NCBI GenBank assembly: GCA_017417085.1
Contig: JAFPZV010000186.1
Location: 1 to 9,870 of the forward strand
DNA length: 9,870 bases
Reading direction: 5' to 3'
Source: Deltaproteobacteria bacterium
GTDB taxonomy: Bacteria > Desulfobacterota > Desulfuromonadia > Desulfuromonadales > JAAYDE01
The notes beneath the pieces were generated by a model. It had not been told where the DNA came from. It made no database searches and was given only the letters and a program-made list of their open reading frames with translations. The translations under genes were made by a program, and so were the position numbers. Position 1 is the stretch's first letter; each line of letters opens with the position of its first letter. This document shows positions 1-7,307 of this stretch, piece by piece.

Positions 1-285
1 GATGTTAAAGATGGAAAACAGCGTTGCCGCCTGTCCGGAGGCGGTCAGCATGCCGGCCGCGCCGCCCTCCATGTCGGCGATCTTCGCAGCGACGTAGTCA
101 TTGGTGGGATTCTGCAGACGGGTATAGAAATAGCCCTTTTCTTTCAGATCGAAGAGCCGTCCCATCTGCTCGCTCGATTCGTACTTGAAGGTCGTGCTCT
201 GGATGATGGGCAATGCCCGAGGCTCGCCGTTGGCCGGCTGATAGCCGCTTTGCAGACACTTTGTATTAATCCGGTACTCCGCCAT
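1..285 (-). CDS. metY: O-acetylhomoserine sulfhydrylase, PLP-dependent (5' part only, runs off left edge)
   Basis: The first 95 residues of a Cys/Met-metabolism PLP-dependent enzyme; about 330 further residues would lie beyond the window, given the family's usual ~425-430. The fragment matches the N-terminal part of O-acetylhomoserine aminocarboxypropyltransferases: LPIIQSTTFKYESSEQMGRL at about residues 26-45, YFYTRLQNPTND near 52-63, and ASGQAA near 82-87. These enzymes make homocysteine from O-acetylhomoserine and sulfide (or methionine with methanethiol) in the cytoplasm; the PLP lysine is outside the window. The ATG (283-285) is preceded by AGGAG about 11 nt upstream. It starts only 17 nt after the secF stop, so it is probably cotranscribed with the Sec genes, and there is no room for its own leader or riboswitch. 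A cystathionine gamma-synthase/lyase relative is less likely because of the tight MetY-like N-terminus. Confidence 0.88.
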   Translation of the reverse strand, partial: MAEYRINTKCLQSGYQPANGEPRALPIIQSTTFKYESSEQMGRLFDLKEKGYFYTRLQNPTNDYVAAKIADMEGGAAGMLTASGQAATLFSIFNI

Positions 286-302
286 AACTGTGGTTTCTCC
301 TG

Positions 303-1400
303 TTATTTTCTCTTCTTGTTCTTTTTGGATTTCTTTTTGGATGATGCCGGGGCGCCTTGCGCCTGAAGAACGCGGGGCGGCGCTTCAGGGATCATTTTCT
401 CGGCATCCGCCGGAGGAGCCTCAGGCGCCTTCACTGCGGGCGCTTTCTTTTCCCGCCGCAGGAACTGCGCGGAAATTTTGCCGGGGGCCTTCTTCCCCTG
501 ACGTTTGCCCCAGTATTCCTCCCAAAGGACCAGCAGCGGGCTGGCAATAAAAATCGAGGAATAGGTGCCAATCACCACGCCAATCAGCAAGGCAAACGAA
601 AAACTGTTGATAACGTTGCCGCCAAAGATGAACAGCGCAAGGATGACCACCAGCGTCGTCCCGGAGGTCAGCACCGTTCGCGAGAGGGTTTCGTTGATGC
701 TGCGGTTGACGATAAAGGGGAAAGGCTCCTTGTTGTAGGTCGCCATATTTTCCCGGATACGGTCGTAGACGATAATGGTGTCGTTGAGCGAATAGCCGAC
801 AATCGCCAGGAAGGCGGCGATAACCGGCAGGTCGATCTCCTTGTTGAACAGGGAGAAGGCGCCGAAGGTGATGAGCACGTCATGCAGCAGCGCCACCACC
901 GAACCAACCGCGAAGCGGAACTCGAAGCGCCAGGTGATGTAAACCAGAATGGCCAGCATCGCCCAGAACAGTGCATTTAGCCCCTTCCACCGCAGATCCT
1001 TGCCGACCTGGGGGCCGACCATCTCGACGCGTTCCACCGTTACGCTGTCCGCCCCGTACTTCTGTTCCAGCAGTTCTTTCAGCCTGGATGCCAATCCCTG
1101 ATGACCGCTGTCGGCCTTCTGGGCGCGGACCAAAAAGTCCCTATTCTCCTCGCCAAACTGCTGCACCGACATCGAACCCAGTTCCAGGGGCTTCAATGCC
1201 TCCTTGATGGCGGCGGCGCTGCTGGCGGTTTTCAATTTGAACTGCATCACGGTACCGCCGGAAAAGTCGATGCCGTAGTTGGGGCCGCCCCTCACCACCA
1301 GGGAAACAATACCGATGGCAATCAACATCAATGAAAGAATCAGCGACTTGCGCCGCAAGCCCACAAAATCAAAATTTACATCCGGATTGATGATTCTCAT
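303..1400 (-). CDS. secF: Protein translocase subunit SecF
   Basis: A 365-residue inner-membrane protein. With SecD it forms the proton-motive-force-driven complex that pulls exported proteins through SecYEG on the periplasmic side. Seen here: a first membrane segment at about 19-36, the GIDFSGGT motif at 43-50, a periplasmic domain to about 130 ending in GPQVG, then five membrane segments, including GYSLNDTIIVYDRIREN (202-218) and SRTVLTSGTT (240-249), where R241 fits the family's conserved arginine. I chose the ATG at 1398-1400 because AAGGAG lies 7 nt upstream and MRIINPDVNFDF is the usual SecF beginning; the frame stays open 20 codons further but without family similarity. About 65 residues follow the last membrane segment, rich in Pro, Ala and Lys and ending KKKSKKNKKRK, so the protein is longer than the ~320 residues of E. 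coli SecF. It lies 102 nt after secD. Confidence 0.96.
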   Translation of the reverse strand: MRIINPDVNFDFVGLRRKSLILSLMLIAIGIVSLVVRGGPNYGIDFSGGTVMQFKLKTASSAAAIKEALKPLELGSMSVQQFGEENRDFLVRAQKADSGHQGLASRLKELLEQKYGADSVTVERVEMVGPQVGKDLRWKGLNALFWAMLAILVYITWRFEFRFAVGSVVALLHDVLITFGAFSLFNKEIDLPVIAAFLAIVGYSLNDTIIVYDRIRENMATYNKEPFPFIVNRSINETLSRTVLTSGTTLVVILALFIFGGNVINSFSFALLIGVVIGTYSSIFIASPLLVLWEEYWGKRQGKKAPGKISAQFLRREKKAPAVKAPEAPPADAEKMIPEAPPRVLQAQGAPASSKKKSKKNKKRK

Positions 1401-1427
1401 CCACAACTCCTTACAACCATACCACAT

Positions 1428-1458
1428 GGACTGGAGGGGCATTTCCTGCTCCCCGTCC
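1428..1458 (-). other. Possible weak stem-loop in the secD-secF gap
   Basis: In the 102-nt gap between secD and secF the minus strand can pair GGAC with GTCC and GGGG with CCCC, with a 4-nt bulge (TCCA) on one side and an 11-nt loop. No U run follows, so it does not look like a terminator. A competing GGAG/CTCC pairing is possible. The rest of the gap holds only the secF ribosome binding site (AAGGAG, 1408-1413). Confidence 0.25.
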
Positions 1459-1502
1459 AAAGCTTACCTCTCTTGGTGTTTTCCCGGTTTTACGCCTATC
1501 CG

Positions 1503-3104
1503 CTAGATGCTCAGCTGCGACACCTTGCGGCTCTCCAGAACATAGTCGAAGATCACCCGGGAGACAAAGACCGCGGTAAAGACCGAAGAAACAATGCCCA
1601 CCGAAAGCGTCACAGCAAAGCCCTTCACCGGTCCGGTACCGAACTCGAAAAGCACCAGAGCCGCAATCAGCGTGGTGACGTTGGCGTCCACAATCGTCAG
1701 GAAGGCCCGGCTGAATCCCTCCTGCACCGCCAGCCTAGGCGTCTGCCCACGCCGCACTTCCTCACGGATACGCTCAAAGATCAGCACGTTGGCATCCACC
1801 GCCATGCCCAGTGTCAACACAATACCGGCGATGCCGGGCAGCGTCAGGGACGCCTTGAACAGGGCCAGCAAACTCATCATGAACACCAGGTTCAGTATCA
1901 GGGCGACATTCGCGACAAGGCCGGAAAGGCGATAGTAAACCGCCATAACCACGATGACCAGGAGGCCGCCCAGCAGCACCGAAAAAATGCCGCGGTTGAT
2001 GGAGTCGCGTCCCAGGGAAGGGCCGACGGTGCGGTCTTCCATGATATGGACCGGCGCCGGCAGCGATCCGGCGCGCAGAACGATGGCAAGGTCCGTCGCT
2101 TCCTGTTCGGTGAAGGATCCGGTGATCTGGGCATTGCCGCCGGAGATCCGCTCGCGGATATTCGGCGCCGAATAGACAACGTCATCCAGCACAATGGCCA
2201 GCCGTTTGCCGACATTGCTGGCGGTAATCTGGTCGAAGCGCTTGGCCCCCACCGAGTTGAACTGCAGGGAGACGCCCGGTTCGTTGAAGCTGCGGTCGAT
2301 GGTCACCCGGGCATCGGCAATCAGATCGCCCGTCAGGACGGTCTTGTCGTAGACCGCAATCGGAGTTTCCGTAACCCGGCGGGTCGCAGGATCCACCCGG
2401 CGTTCATACAGACGCCGCACACCTGCCGGCAAACGCCCCCGGGAGAGATCCGCTTCCGGCACATCCGCCACCATCTTGAACTCCAGGCGCGCGGTCTTGC
2501 CGATCAGATCGATCGCCCGTTTGGGATCCTTCAAACCGGGAAGCTGGATCAGGATGCGGTCATCACCTTCCCGCTGCAGTACCGGCTCGGAAACACCGAA
2601 CTGATCGACACGGTTGCGCAGGGTTTCCACCGCCTGCCGCACCGCATAATCCTTGATGCGCTTAATCTCGGCCTCCTGCATCTGGTAGTTCTTGCGCGTA
2701 TATTCGCCGGAGCGGCTGTCGGGCAGGGACTGCAAATTGCCGAACTGCTTGCGCACCAGATCTTCCACTAGCTTGCCCGCCGTTTCATCGTAGACCACCA
2801 CACCCAGCACACCACCCGCGTCAACATCGACCCGCTTGACAACGATGTCCTGCTCCTTCATCAGGGTATCCAGCTCGTCGGCGATGGAGCCCATCTGGCT
2901 CTCCACAGCCTTGTCCGTATCAACCCCCAGCACCAGATGAATACCGCCCTGCAGGTCGAGCCCCAGATGAATCGGATCAAAGGCCTTCTTCCACCAGGAC
3001 GGAAACATCTTGCTTTCGCGAAAAAACGTCGGCGCCAGCACCACCAGCGCCAGCGCGATACAGAGCAGAACTATCCCCGCGCGGATTCGCAAATTTCCGG
3101 ACAT
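1503..3104 (-). CDS. secD: Protein translocase subunit SecD
   Basis: A 533-residue inner-membrane protein, partner of SecF in the proton-driven late stage of Sec export. Domains in order: membrane segment 1 (about 8-28), GLDLQGGIHLVLGVD at 48-62, and a long periplasmic region including QAVETLRNRVDQFGVSEPVL (157-176) and the head subdomain near 210-340. Then GPSLGRDSINRG at 361-372 leads into five membrane segments; GMAVDANVLIFERIREE (433-449) carries D437, which matches the conserved acidic residue linked to proton flow. Length is a little under E. coli SecD (615) and usual for this lineage. The ATG (3102-3104) has GAGAGG very close upstream and a better AAGGAG about 13 nt upstream; no better in-frame start precedes it. 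It follows yajC by 87 nt, a gap holding a strong hairpin. No frameshift or missing motif was seen. Confidence 0.97.
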   Translation of the reverse strand: MSGNLRIRAGIVLLCIALALVVLAPTFFRESKMFPSWWKKAFDPIHLGLDLQGGIHLVLGVDTDKAVESQMGSIADELDTLMKEQDIVVKRVDVDAGGVLGVVVYDETAGKLVEDLVRKQFGNLQSLPDSRSGEYTRKNYQMQEAEIKRIKDYAVRQAVETLRNRVDQFGVSEPVLQREGDDRILIQLPGLKDPKRAIDLIGKTARLEFKMVADVPEADLSRGRLPAGVRRLYERRVDPATRRVTETPIAVYDKTVLTGDLIADARVTIDRSFNEPGVSLQFNSVGAKRFDQITASNVGKRLAIVLDDVVYSAPNIRERISGGNAQITGSFTEQEATDLAIVLRAGSLPAPVHIMEDRTVGPSLGRDSINRGIFSVLLGGLLVIVVMAVYYRLSGLVANVALILNLVFMMSLLALFKASLTLPGIAGIVLTLGMAVDANVLIFERIREEVRRGQTPRLAVQEGFSRAFLTIVDANVTTLIAALVLFEFGTGPVKGFAVTLSVGIVSSVFTAVFVSRVIFDYVLESRKVSQLSI

Positions 3105-3144
3105 AACCTCTCACAAGCTCCTTTCCCACCCGTAAATATGTTTC

Positions 3145-3179
3145 CCGCCGCAGCGCCCCGGAGGGGATCGATGCGGCGG
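3145..3179 (-). other. Strong GC-rich stem-loop in the yajC-secD gap
   Basis: Arms CCGCCGCA (3145-3152) and TGCGGCGG (3172-3179) are perfectly complementary (8 bp), and inside them CCCC (3156-3159) pairs with GGGG (3163-3166) across a 3-nt loop. On the sense RNA it is followed by GAAACAUAUUU rather than a run of U, so it is not a standard terminator. It begins 12 nt after the yajC stop and ends about 40 nt before the secD start. Possible roles, all inferred: 3'-end protection of yajC mRNA, a processing site that sets YajC:SecD ratios, or a copy of a dispersed palindromic repeat. Confidence 0.55.
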
Positions 3180-3191
3180 CTTTCCACGCGA

Positions 3192-3584
3192 CTACTTTTT
3201 CGCGTCTTCCTTTTCCTGTTTCTCTTTTTCCTTTTCGGCTTCCTGCTTCTCCTGCTCCTTCTTGCGCTGCAGTTCGGCGGTCTCGTTGCGGACGATGGAA
3301 GCCCGATCCATCTTGATCTTCACGCCGCTCGCCACTTCCAGAGCGACCACCGTATCCTGCACACTGGCCACCTTGCCGTGGAGCCCTCCGGCGCTGATCA
3401 CCTGATCGCCCACTTTCAGAGCGTCGATGAGTTCCTTGTGCTGCTTGGCCCGCTTCTGCTGGGGACGGATAAGCAAAAAGTAAAACACGGCCACCATCAA
3501 AAGCAGCATGATGATGGATTCCCAACCGGCCTGCTGCTGACCACCGGCTGCATTTCCTGCCATTGCAAACGCTTGACTAACCAT
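3192..3584 (-). CDS. yajC: Preprotein translocase accessory subunit YajC
   Basis: A 130-residue single-span membrane protein that associates with SecD-SecF in the holotranslocon. After a short Gly/Gln/Ala-rich N-terminus comes one membrane helix (about 22-39, SIIMLLLMVAVFYFLLI) followed at once by the family signature RPQQKR (40-45). The cytoplasmic YajC fold includes LKVGDQVISAGGLHGKV (56-71). From about 100 to the end the chain is almost only Glu, Lys and Gln, a probable charged coiled coil that makes it longer than E. coli YajC (110). The ATG (3582-3584) has a near-perfect AAGGAGGT 4 nt upstream. It lies 115 nt after tgt, the longest gap among these neighbours, with a candidate promoter of its own; secD and secF follow. 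Confidence 0.95.
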   Translation of the reverse strand: MVSQAFAMAGNAAGGQQQAGWESIIMLLLMVAVFYFLLIRPQQKRAKQHKELIDALKVGDQVISAGGLHGKVASVQDTVVALEVASGVKIKMDRASIVRNETAELQRKKEQEKQEAEKEKEKQEKEDAKK

Positions 3585-3654
3585 GGGACCTCCTTCTTGT
3601 CGTGTCGAGTATAAAGGTTAAAGAAAATTTCCTGGTTCTCTTCCGCAACTTTTT

Positions 3655-3684
3655 AAAATAAATAATATTCATCCGAAAAGTCAA
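3655..3684 (-). promoter_or_regulatory. Candidate internal promoter for yajC-secD-secF(-metY)
   Basis: On the minus strand TTGACT (3684-3679) and TATTTT (3660-3655) are separated by 18 bp in an AT-rich stretch just past the tgt stop. The start of transcription would fall near 3648, giving a leader of about 64 nt before yajC. A second possible -10 (TATACT, about 3607-3612) lies downstream but lacks a good -35. No terminator is seen after tgt, so read-through from upstream would add to this promoter. Confidence 0.4.
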
Positions 3685-3699
3685 AACAATGAAAGAGCC

Positions 3700-4803
3700 T
3701 CACTCTCCCGCCCGCAGACGGTAAAACTCCGCTCGGAAGGCCTCAAAGCGATCCTGCTCGATTGCCTGCCCAATCTGACGCATCAGGTTCACATAGTAAA
3801 AAAGGTTGTGGTACGTGTTGAGCACCGAGGACAGAATTTCCCCGCAAAGATACAGATGCCGCAGGTAGGCGCGGCTATAGTGACGGCAGACATAGCATCC
3901 GCAGGCTTCGTCGATGGGACGGGGATCGTCGCGGAAGCGGCTTTGCTTGATCGAGAGCTTGCCAAACGTGGTGAAAAGCAGGCCGTTGCGGGCATTGCGG
4001 GTCGGCATGACGCAATCGAACATGTCGCCCCCGCAGGCCACTCCCTCCACCAGATCCTCCGGCGTGCCCACCCCCATGATGTAACGGGGCGCAGTATCAG
4101 GCAAAAGCGGCAGGGCATAGGCAAAGATATCGTACATCAGCGCACTTTCCTCGCCCAGCGCCAGTCCACCCAGAGCATAGCCGTCAAAGCCGATTTCCCG
4201 CAGTTGCGCGGCGCTCCGCGCCCGCAGTTCCTCAAACATGCCCCCCTGGACAATGCCGAACAGCGCCGTGCGATCCCTTTGGGACAAAGCCGCCTTGGAT
4301 CGCGCCGCCCAACGGCTGGAACGTTCCGTGGCCATTTCCACATAGTGGCGCTCCGCCGGGTAGGGAATGCACTCGTCAAAAGCCATGGCGATATCCGAAC
4401 CCAGGGTTTCCTGCACCACAATGGAGAGCTCCGGCGTCAGGAGATGCCGCGAGCCGTCCAGATGCGACTGAAAATCGACGCCATCTTCCCGAATGGAACG
4501 CAGACGGCTCAGGCTGAACACCTGATAACCGCCGCTGTCCGTGAGAATGGGACGCTCCCAGTTCATGAAACGGTGCAGCCCGCCCAGGGAACGCACCAGC
4601 TCGTGGCCAGGACGCAAAAACAGGTGGTAGGTGTTGCCCAGAACAATCTGCGCACCCAGTTCCACCAACATTTCCGGCAGCATGCCCTTCACGGTGCCCT
4701 GGGTACCCACCGGCATGAAAACCGGCGTTTTCACCACGCCATGCGCCAGCTCCATGCGGCCGCGACGCGCCCGGCCATCCTGATGCAACAGACTGAATTT
4801 CAT
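3700..4803 (-). CDS. tgt: Queuine/preQ1 tRNA-guanine transglycosylase
   Basis: A 367-residue cytoplasmic enzyme that swaps guanine-34 of GUN-anticodon tRNAs (Asp, Asn, His, Tyr) for preQ1. All key residues are visible: D89 in TDSGGYQVFS (general acid/base), D143 in AFDEC, GIVQGG at 183-188, GGLALGE at 212-218, the nucleophile D263 in FDCVMPTRNARNG, and a zinc site made of C301, C303, C306 (CGCYVC) and H332 (NTYHNLFY). The length matches bacterial Tgt (E. coli 375). The ATG (4801-4803) has only a rather distant GAGGA upstream, so translation may depend partly on coupling to queA, which ends 33 nt before. Queuosine synthesis continues with QueA acting on the product, and the queA-tgt pairing upstream of yajC-secDF is also found in E. 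coli. Confidence 0.97.
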   Translation of the reverse strand: MKFSLLHQDGRARRGRMELAHGVVKTPVFMPVGTQGTVKGMLPEMLVELGAQIVLGNTYHLFLRPGHELVRSLGGLHRFMNWERPILTDSGGYQVFSLSRLRSIREDGVDFQSHLDGSRHLLTPELSIVVQETLGSDIAMAFDECIPYPAERHYVEMATERSSRWAARSKAALSQRDRTALFGIVQGGMFEELRARSAAQLREIGFDGYALGGLALGEESALMYDIFAYALPLLPDTAPRYIMGVGTPEDLVEGVACGGDMFDCVMPTRNARNGLLFTTFGKLSIKQSRFRDDPRPIDEACGCYVCRHYSRAYLRHLYLCGEILSSVLNTYHNLFYYVNLMRQIGQAIEQDRFEAFRAEFYRLRAGE

Positions 4804-4836
4804 GGTTTGAATGCAACTTCCTCTTTAGAAGTTTTT

Positions 4837-5871
4837 TTATACGATCAACATGCAGTCGCCATAGCTGTAGAAACGGTAACGCTCCGCACAGGCCCTGCGA
4901 TACGCCTCAAGAATCAGCTCCCGTCCGGCAAAGGCCGCCACCAGCATCAAAAGGGTCGACTTGGGAAGATGGAAGTTGGTGAGCAACGCATCCACCGTCC
5001 GGAAACGAAAACCCGGCGTAATGAACAACCGGGAAACTCCGCTGCCGCCAGTTACCGCGCCCTGCTCCAGCGCGGATGTTTCCAGGGTGCGCACCACCGT
5101 GGTGCCTATCGCCACCACCCGGCGTCCTTCCGAACGGGCGAGCCGAACCTTCTGCGCCGTCACTTCCGGAATGTAAAAAAGCTCGCCATGCATCCGGTGT
5201 TCGCGAATATCGTCGGAACGCACCGGTAAAAAAGTACCCAAACCGACATGCAGAGTCAGGGGCGCCACGTCAACTCCCAGAACCTTCAGCTTTTCCAGAA
5301 CGTCTTCAGTAAAATGCAGTCCGGCAGTCGGGGCCGCCACCGCCCCGGCATGCCGGGCAAAAACCGTCTGATAACGTTCCCGATCGGAAGGCATATCCGC
5401 CCGCCGGATGTAAGGCGGCAAGGGGATATGTCCCACTTTCTCCAGAATGGCGGGAAAATCGCCGTCGCAGGTAAAACGCAGACGCAGCAGCGCACCGTCC
5501 GTTTCCTCCAGCACCTCGGCGCGAAGTTGTTCGCCCAGGATCAGCAAGCTCCCCGCATGAGGACGTTTGGAAGCACGGCACAGGCACTTCCACACTTCAT
5601 CATCACCTGGTTCCCGTTCCACCAAAAACACTTCCACCTGACCGCCGCTCTCCGCCTTATGGCCAAGAATCCGGGCCGGAATCACCTTCGTGTCGTTAAC
5701 AACCAGCACATCCCCCGGGCGCAGGTAACATCCGATATCCACGAAAAACGCGTCCTTCAGCGTAGCGGTCGCCCGGTCAACCACCATCATTCTTGAAGCG
5801 TCGCGCCGGTCTGCAGGATACTGGGCAATCAGTTCCGGAGGCAGAAAATAATCGAAATCATCCAGCCTCAT
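4837..5871 (-). CDS. queA: S-adenosylmethionine:tRNA ribosyltransferase-isomerase
   Basis: A 344-residue cytoplasmic enzyme that transfers and isomerises the ribosyl part of SAM onto preQ1-34 in tRNA, giving epoxyqueuosine. Family motifs in order: DFDYFLPPELIAQYPA (5-20), VNDTKVIPARI (58-68), GHIPLPPYI (147-155), GAVAAPTAGLHFT (176-188), HVGLGTF (208-214), TNFHLPKSTLLMLV (298-311) and RFYSYGDCMLI (333-343). Length is typical (E. coli 356). The start is uncertain. The ATG at 5869-5871 begins the conserved MRLDDFDYxLP block but lacks a well-placed ribosome binding site. An in-frame ATG at 5896-5898 overlaps the stop of the DUF2065 gene as ATGA, and a TTG at 5881-5883 has GAGGAG 7 nt upstream. 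Any of these changes only up to nine N-terminal residues. tgt follows after 33 nt. Confidence 0.96.
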   Translation of the reverse strand: MRLDDFDYFLPPELIAQYPADRRDASRMMVVDRATATLKDAFFVDIGCYLRPGDVLVVNDTKVIPARILGHKAESGGQVEVFLVEREPGDDEVWKCLCRASKRPHAGSLLILGEQLRAEVLEETDGALLRLRFTCDGDFPAILEKVGHIPLPPYIRRADMPSDRERYQTVFARHAGAVAAPTAGLHFTEDVLEKLKVLGVDVAPLTLHVGLGTFLPVRSDDIREHRMHGELFYIPEVTAQKVRLARSEGRRVVAIGTTVVRTLETSALEQGAVTGGSGVSRLFITPGFRFRTVDALLTNFHLPKSTLLMLVAAFAGRELILEAYRRACAERYRFYSYGDCMLIV

Positions 5872-5894
5872 GCCTTGCGGCAAGTTCCCGCTCC

Positions 5895-6086
5895 TCATCC
5901 CCGCACCCAATAAACCACCAGCAAACCGCTTAGCATAAAGAAAAGGCCCATCACCCGCAGGCGCTTCTCCGAAAGCGCCAGCATCTGAAAATAGACCTGT
6001 TTCATTGCAGACGGCGAGAGAAACCATGGAATGCCTTCCAGCACCATGACTACCCCCAAAATGGTTACCATCAATTTCCAGTCCAT
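5895..6086 (-). CDS. DUF2065 family small membrane protein (YjeT-like)
   Basis: A 63-residue protein with two predicted membrane helices (about 6-24 and 45-60) joined by a short basic/polar loop, SPSAMKQVYFQMLALSEKRL. The pattern LEGIPWFLSP after the first helix and RxxGLxxMLxGLxxxY in the second, plus the length, match DUF2065, to which E. coli YjeT (65 residues) belongs; the molecular function of this family is not known to me. The ATG (6084-6086) has GGAG about 6 nt upstream. It follows argC by 76 nt, with no terminator seen, and its TGA overlaps a possible queA start as ATGA, so translation may be coupled. It is likely an inner-membrane protein. Family assignment is fairly sure; any role in tRNA modification would be guilt by association only. 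Confidence 0.88.
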   Translation of the reverse strand: MDWKLMVTILGVVMVLEGIPWFLSPSAMKQVYFQMLALSEKRLRVMGLFFMLSGLLVVYWVRG

Positions 6087-6162
6087 CGAAACTCCGGCGT
6101 CAAATGTTTCCTCTTGCCGTACGACATGCTCTTTTCAGGCTCATTTTCCCCGTTGGAAGGAA

Positions 6163-7206
6163 TCACGGGAACAACGGCACCACCTGCAAGGCCTGATCCT
6201 CTTCGAAACCTTCCATAATATTCATGTTCTGCACCGCCTGGCCCGCCGCTCCCTTGACCAGATTATCAATGGCGGAAACAATGATCGCCCGTCCGGTACG
6301 GGTTTCGGAAACCACGCCGATATCACAGAAATTGCCGCCCCGCACAGCGGAAACGTTGGGAAGTTCGCCCTCGGGCAGCACCCGTACAAAAGGTTCATCC
6401 CGATAAAATGCCGCGAACAGCTCGTGCAGTTCGGCGCTGCTGCACGGTTTGAGCAGGCGAGCATAGGAAGTGGACAAAATGCCGCGATTGACCGGCATCA
6501 GGTGCGGGGTAAAGCAGACGGTCAAAGGCTCTCCCGCCTGATCCGACAAGACCTGCTCGATTTCGGGGATGTGCCGATGGGTGCCAACACCGTAGGCCTT
6601 GACGCCCTCGTTGACCTCGCAGAACAGACTGCCCGTCTTCAGGGCCCGGCCGGCACCGCTTGTGCCGGATTTGCTGTCGATGACAATACTCTTCACATCA
6701 ACGAGATGATTTCGCAGCAGGGGCGTCAACGCCAAAATCGCGCTCGTGGGATAGCAGCCGGGATTGGCCAGGAGCCGCGCGGAACGGATTTGTTCCCGAT
6801 ACAGTTCGGGAAGGCCATACACCGCGTCTTTGACCAGGTCGGGCGCGCTGTGCCGGCTATACCAGCGTTCATAGACCGCCACATCTTTCAAACGGAAATC
6901 CGCCGACAAATCGATCACCTTGCGCCCCGCCGCGATGAACTGCGGGGCTATGTCCATCACCGCCTTGTGCGGCAAAGCTGTAAAGACCACATCCGCGGCC
7001 TCGGCAACTCTGGAAACATCCAGCGCTTCCAGGCGGAGGGAAGCCAGGCGTTTGGGCAAAGAAGGAAAAACGCGGGTTATCTCCTTGCCGACATCTTCCA
7101 GTGACGTAACACAGGTTATCTCCACACCGGGATGCTGACAGAGCAACCGGAGAAGTTCCACGCCGGTATAACCGCCAGCTCCCACAATTGCTACCCGACA
7201 AGTCAT
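6163..7206 (-). CDS. argC: N-acetyl-gamma-glutamyl-phosphate reductase
   Basis: A 347-residue cytoplasmic enzyme, third step of arginine synthesis: NADPH-dependent reduction of N-acetylglutamyl phosphate to the semialdehyde. The N-terminal Rossmann fold shows [15 protein letters not shown] (8-22). The catalytic C151 sits in [18 protein letters not shown] lies at 178-187, and the GTHRHIPEI segment (208-216) supplies the active-site histidine region. This is the ArgC type 1 family and the length is standard. The ATG (7204-7206) is preceded by AAAGGAGG at 8 nt. It lies 101 nt downstream of rpsI, beyond a hairpin with a short U run, so its expression may depend on partial read-through from the ribosomal genes; I saw no good promoter in the remaining 30 nt. 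No other arg gene or ARG-box pattern could be recognised nearby. Confidence 0.97.
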   Translation of the reverse strand: MTCRVAIVGAGGYTGVELLRLLCQHPGVEITCVTSLEDVGKEITRVFPSLPKRLASLRLEALDVSRVAEAADVVFTALPHKAVMDIAPQFIAAGRKVIDLSADFRLKDVAVYERWYSRHSAPDLVKDAVYGLPELYREQIRSARLLANPGCYPTSAILALTPLLRNHLVDVKSIVIDSKSGTSGAGRALKTGSLFCEVNEGVKAYGVGTHRHIPEIEQVLSDQAGEPLTVCFTPHLMPVNRGILSTSYARLLKPCSSAELHELFAAFYRDEPFVRVLPEGELPNVSAVRGGNFCDIGVVSETRTGRAIIVSAIDNLVKGAAGQAVQNMNIMEGFEEDQALQVVPLFP

Positions 7207-7238
7207 GGGAACAGCCTCCTTTTCCCTGCAACAACCAT

Positions 7239-7277
7239 AAAAGAAGACAGGAAACCGACATACGGCCTCCTGTCTTC
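7239..7277 (-). terminator. Terminator-like hairpin between rpsI and argC
   Basis: A perfect 10-bp stem, GAAGACAGGA (7243-7252) with TCCTGTCTTC (7268-7277), and a 15-nt loop that can add a few inner pairs (CCG/CGG). On the sense (minus) strand the stem is followed by TTTT then ATGG, a short U run, so termination is probably partial. It would lower expression of argC and later genes relative to rplM-rpsI. Confidence 0.55.
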
Positions 7278-7307
7278 ATGCTGCTCAAAATTGTTGAACC
7301 ACCACCA

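Noticed and set aside
286..302. Possible SAM or S-box riboswitch before metY
   Set aside because: Only 17 nt lie between secF and metY.
1473..2771. A 432-codon open frame on the plus strand opposite secD
   Set aside because: It is the mirror of a strongly coding gene with G/C-rich third positions. The translation is rich in His, Arg and Gln, lacks any recognisable domain and has no ribosome binding site.
2977..3525. A 182-codon minus-strand frame overlapping yajC and the start of secD
   Set aside because: It is a shifted frame of yajC, with Gly/Arg-rich low-complexity translation; yajC has the signature and the ribosome binding site.
4804..4836. Possible preQ1 riboswitch controlling queA/tgt
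   Set aside because: Gaps before tgt (33 nt) and queA (overlap or 23 nt) are too short, and no preQ1-type aptamer was recognised.
3808..5229. A 473-codon open frame on the plus strand opposite tgt and queA
   Set aside because: It spans two well-supported genes and the gap between them, with the same biased composition and no family motif.
6031..7104. A 357-codon open frame on the plus strand opposite argC
   Set aside because: ArgC on the other strand carries all catalytic motifs; this frame shows none and has no proper start signals.
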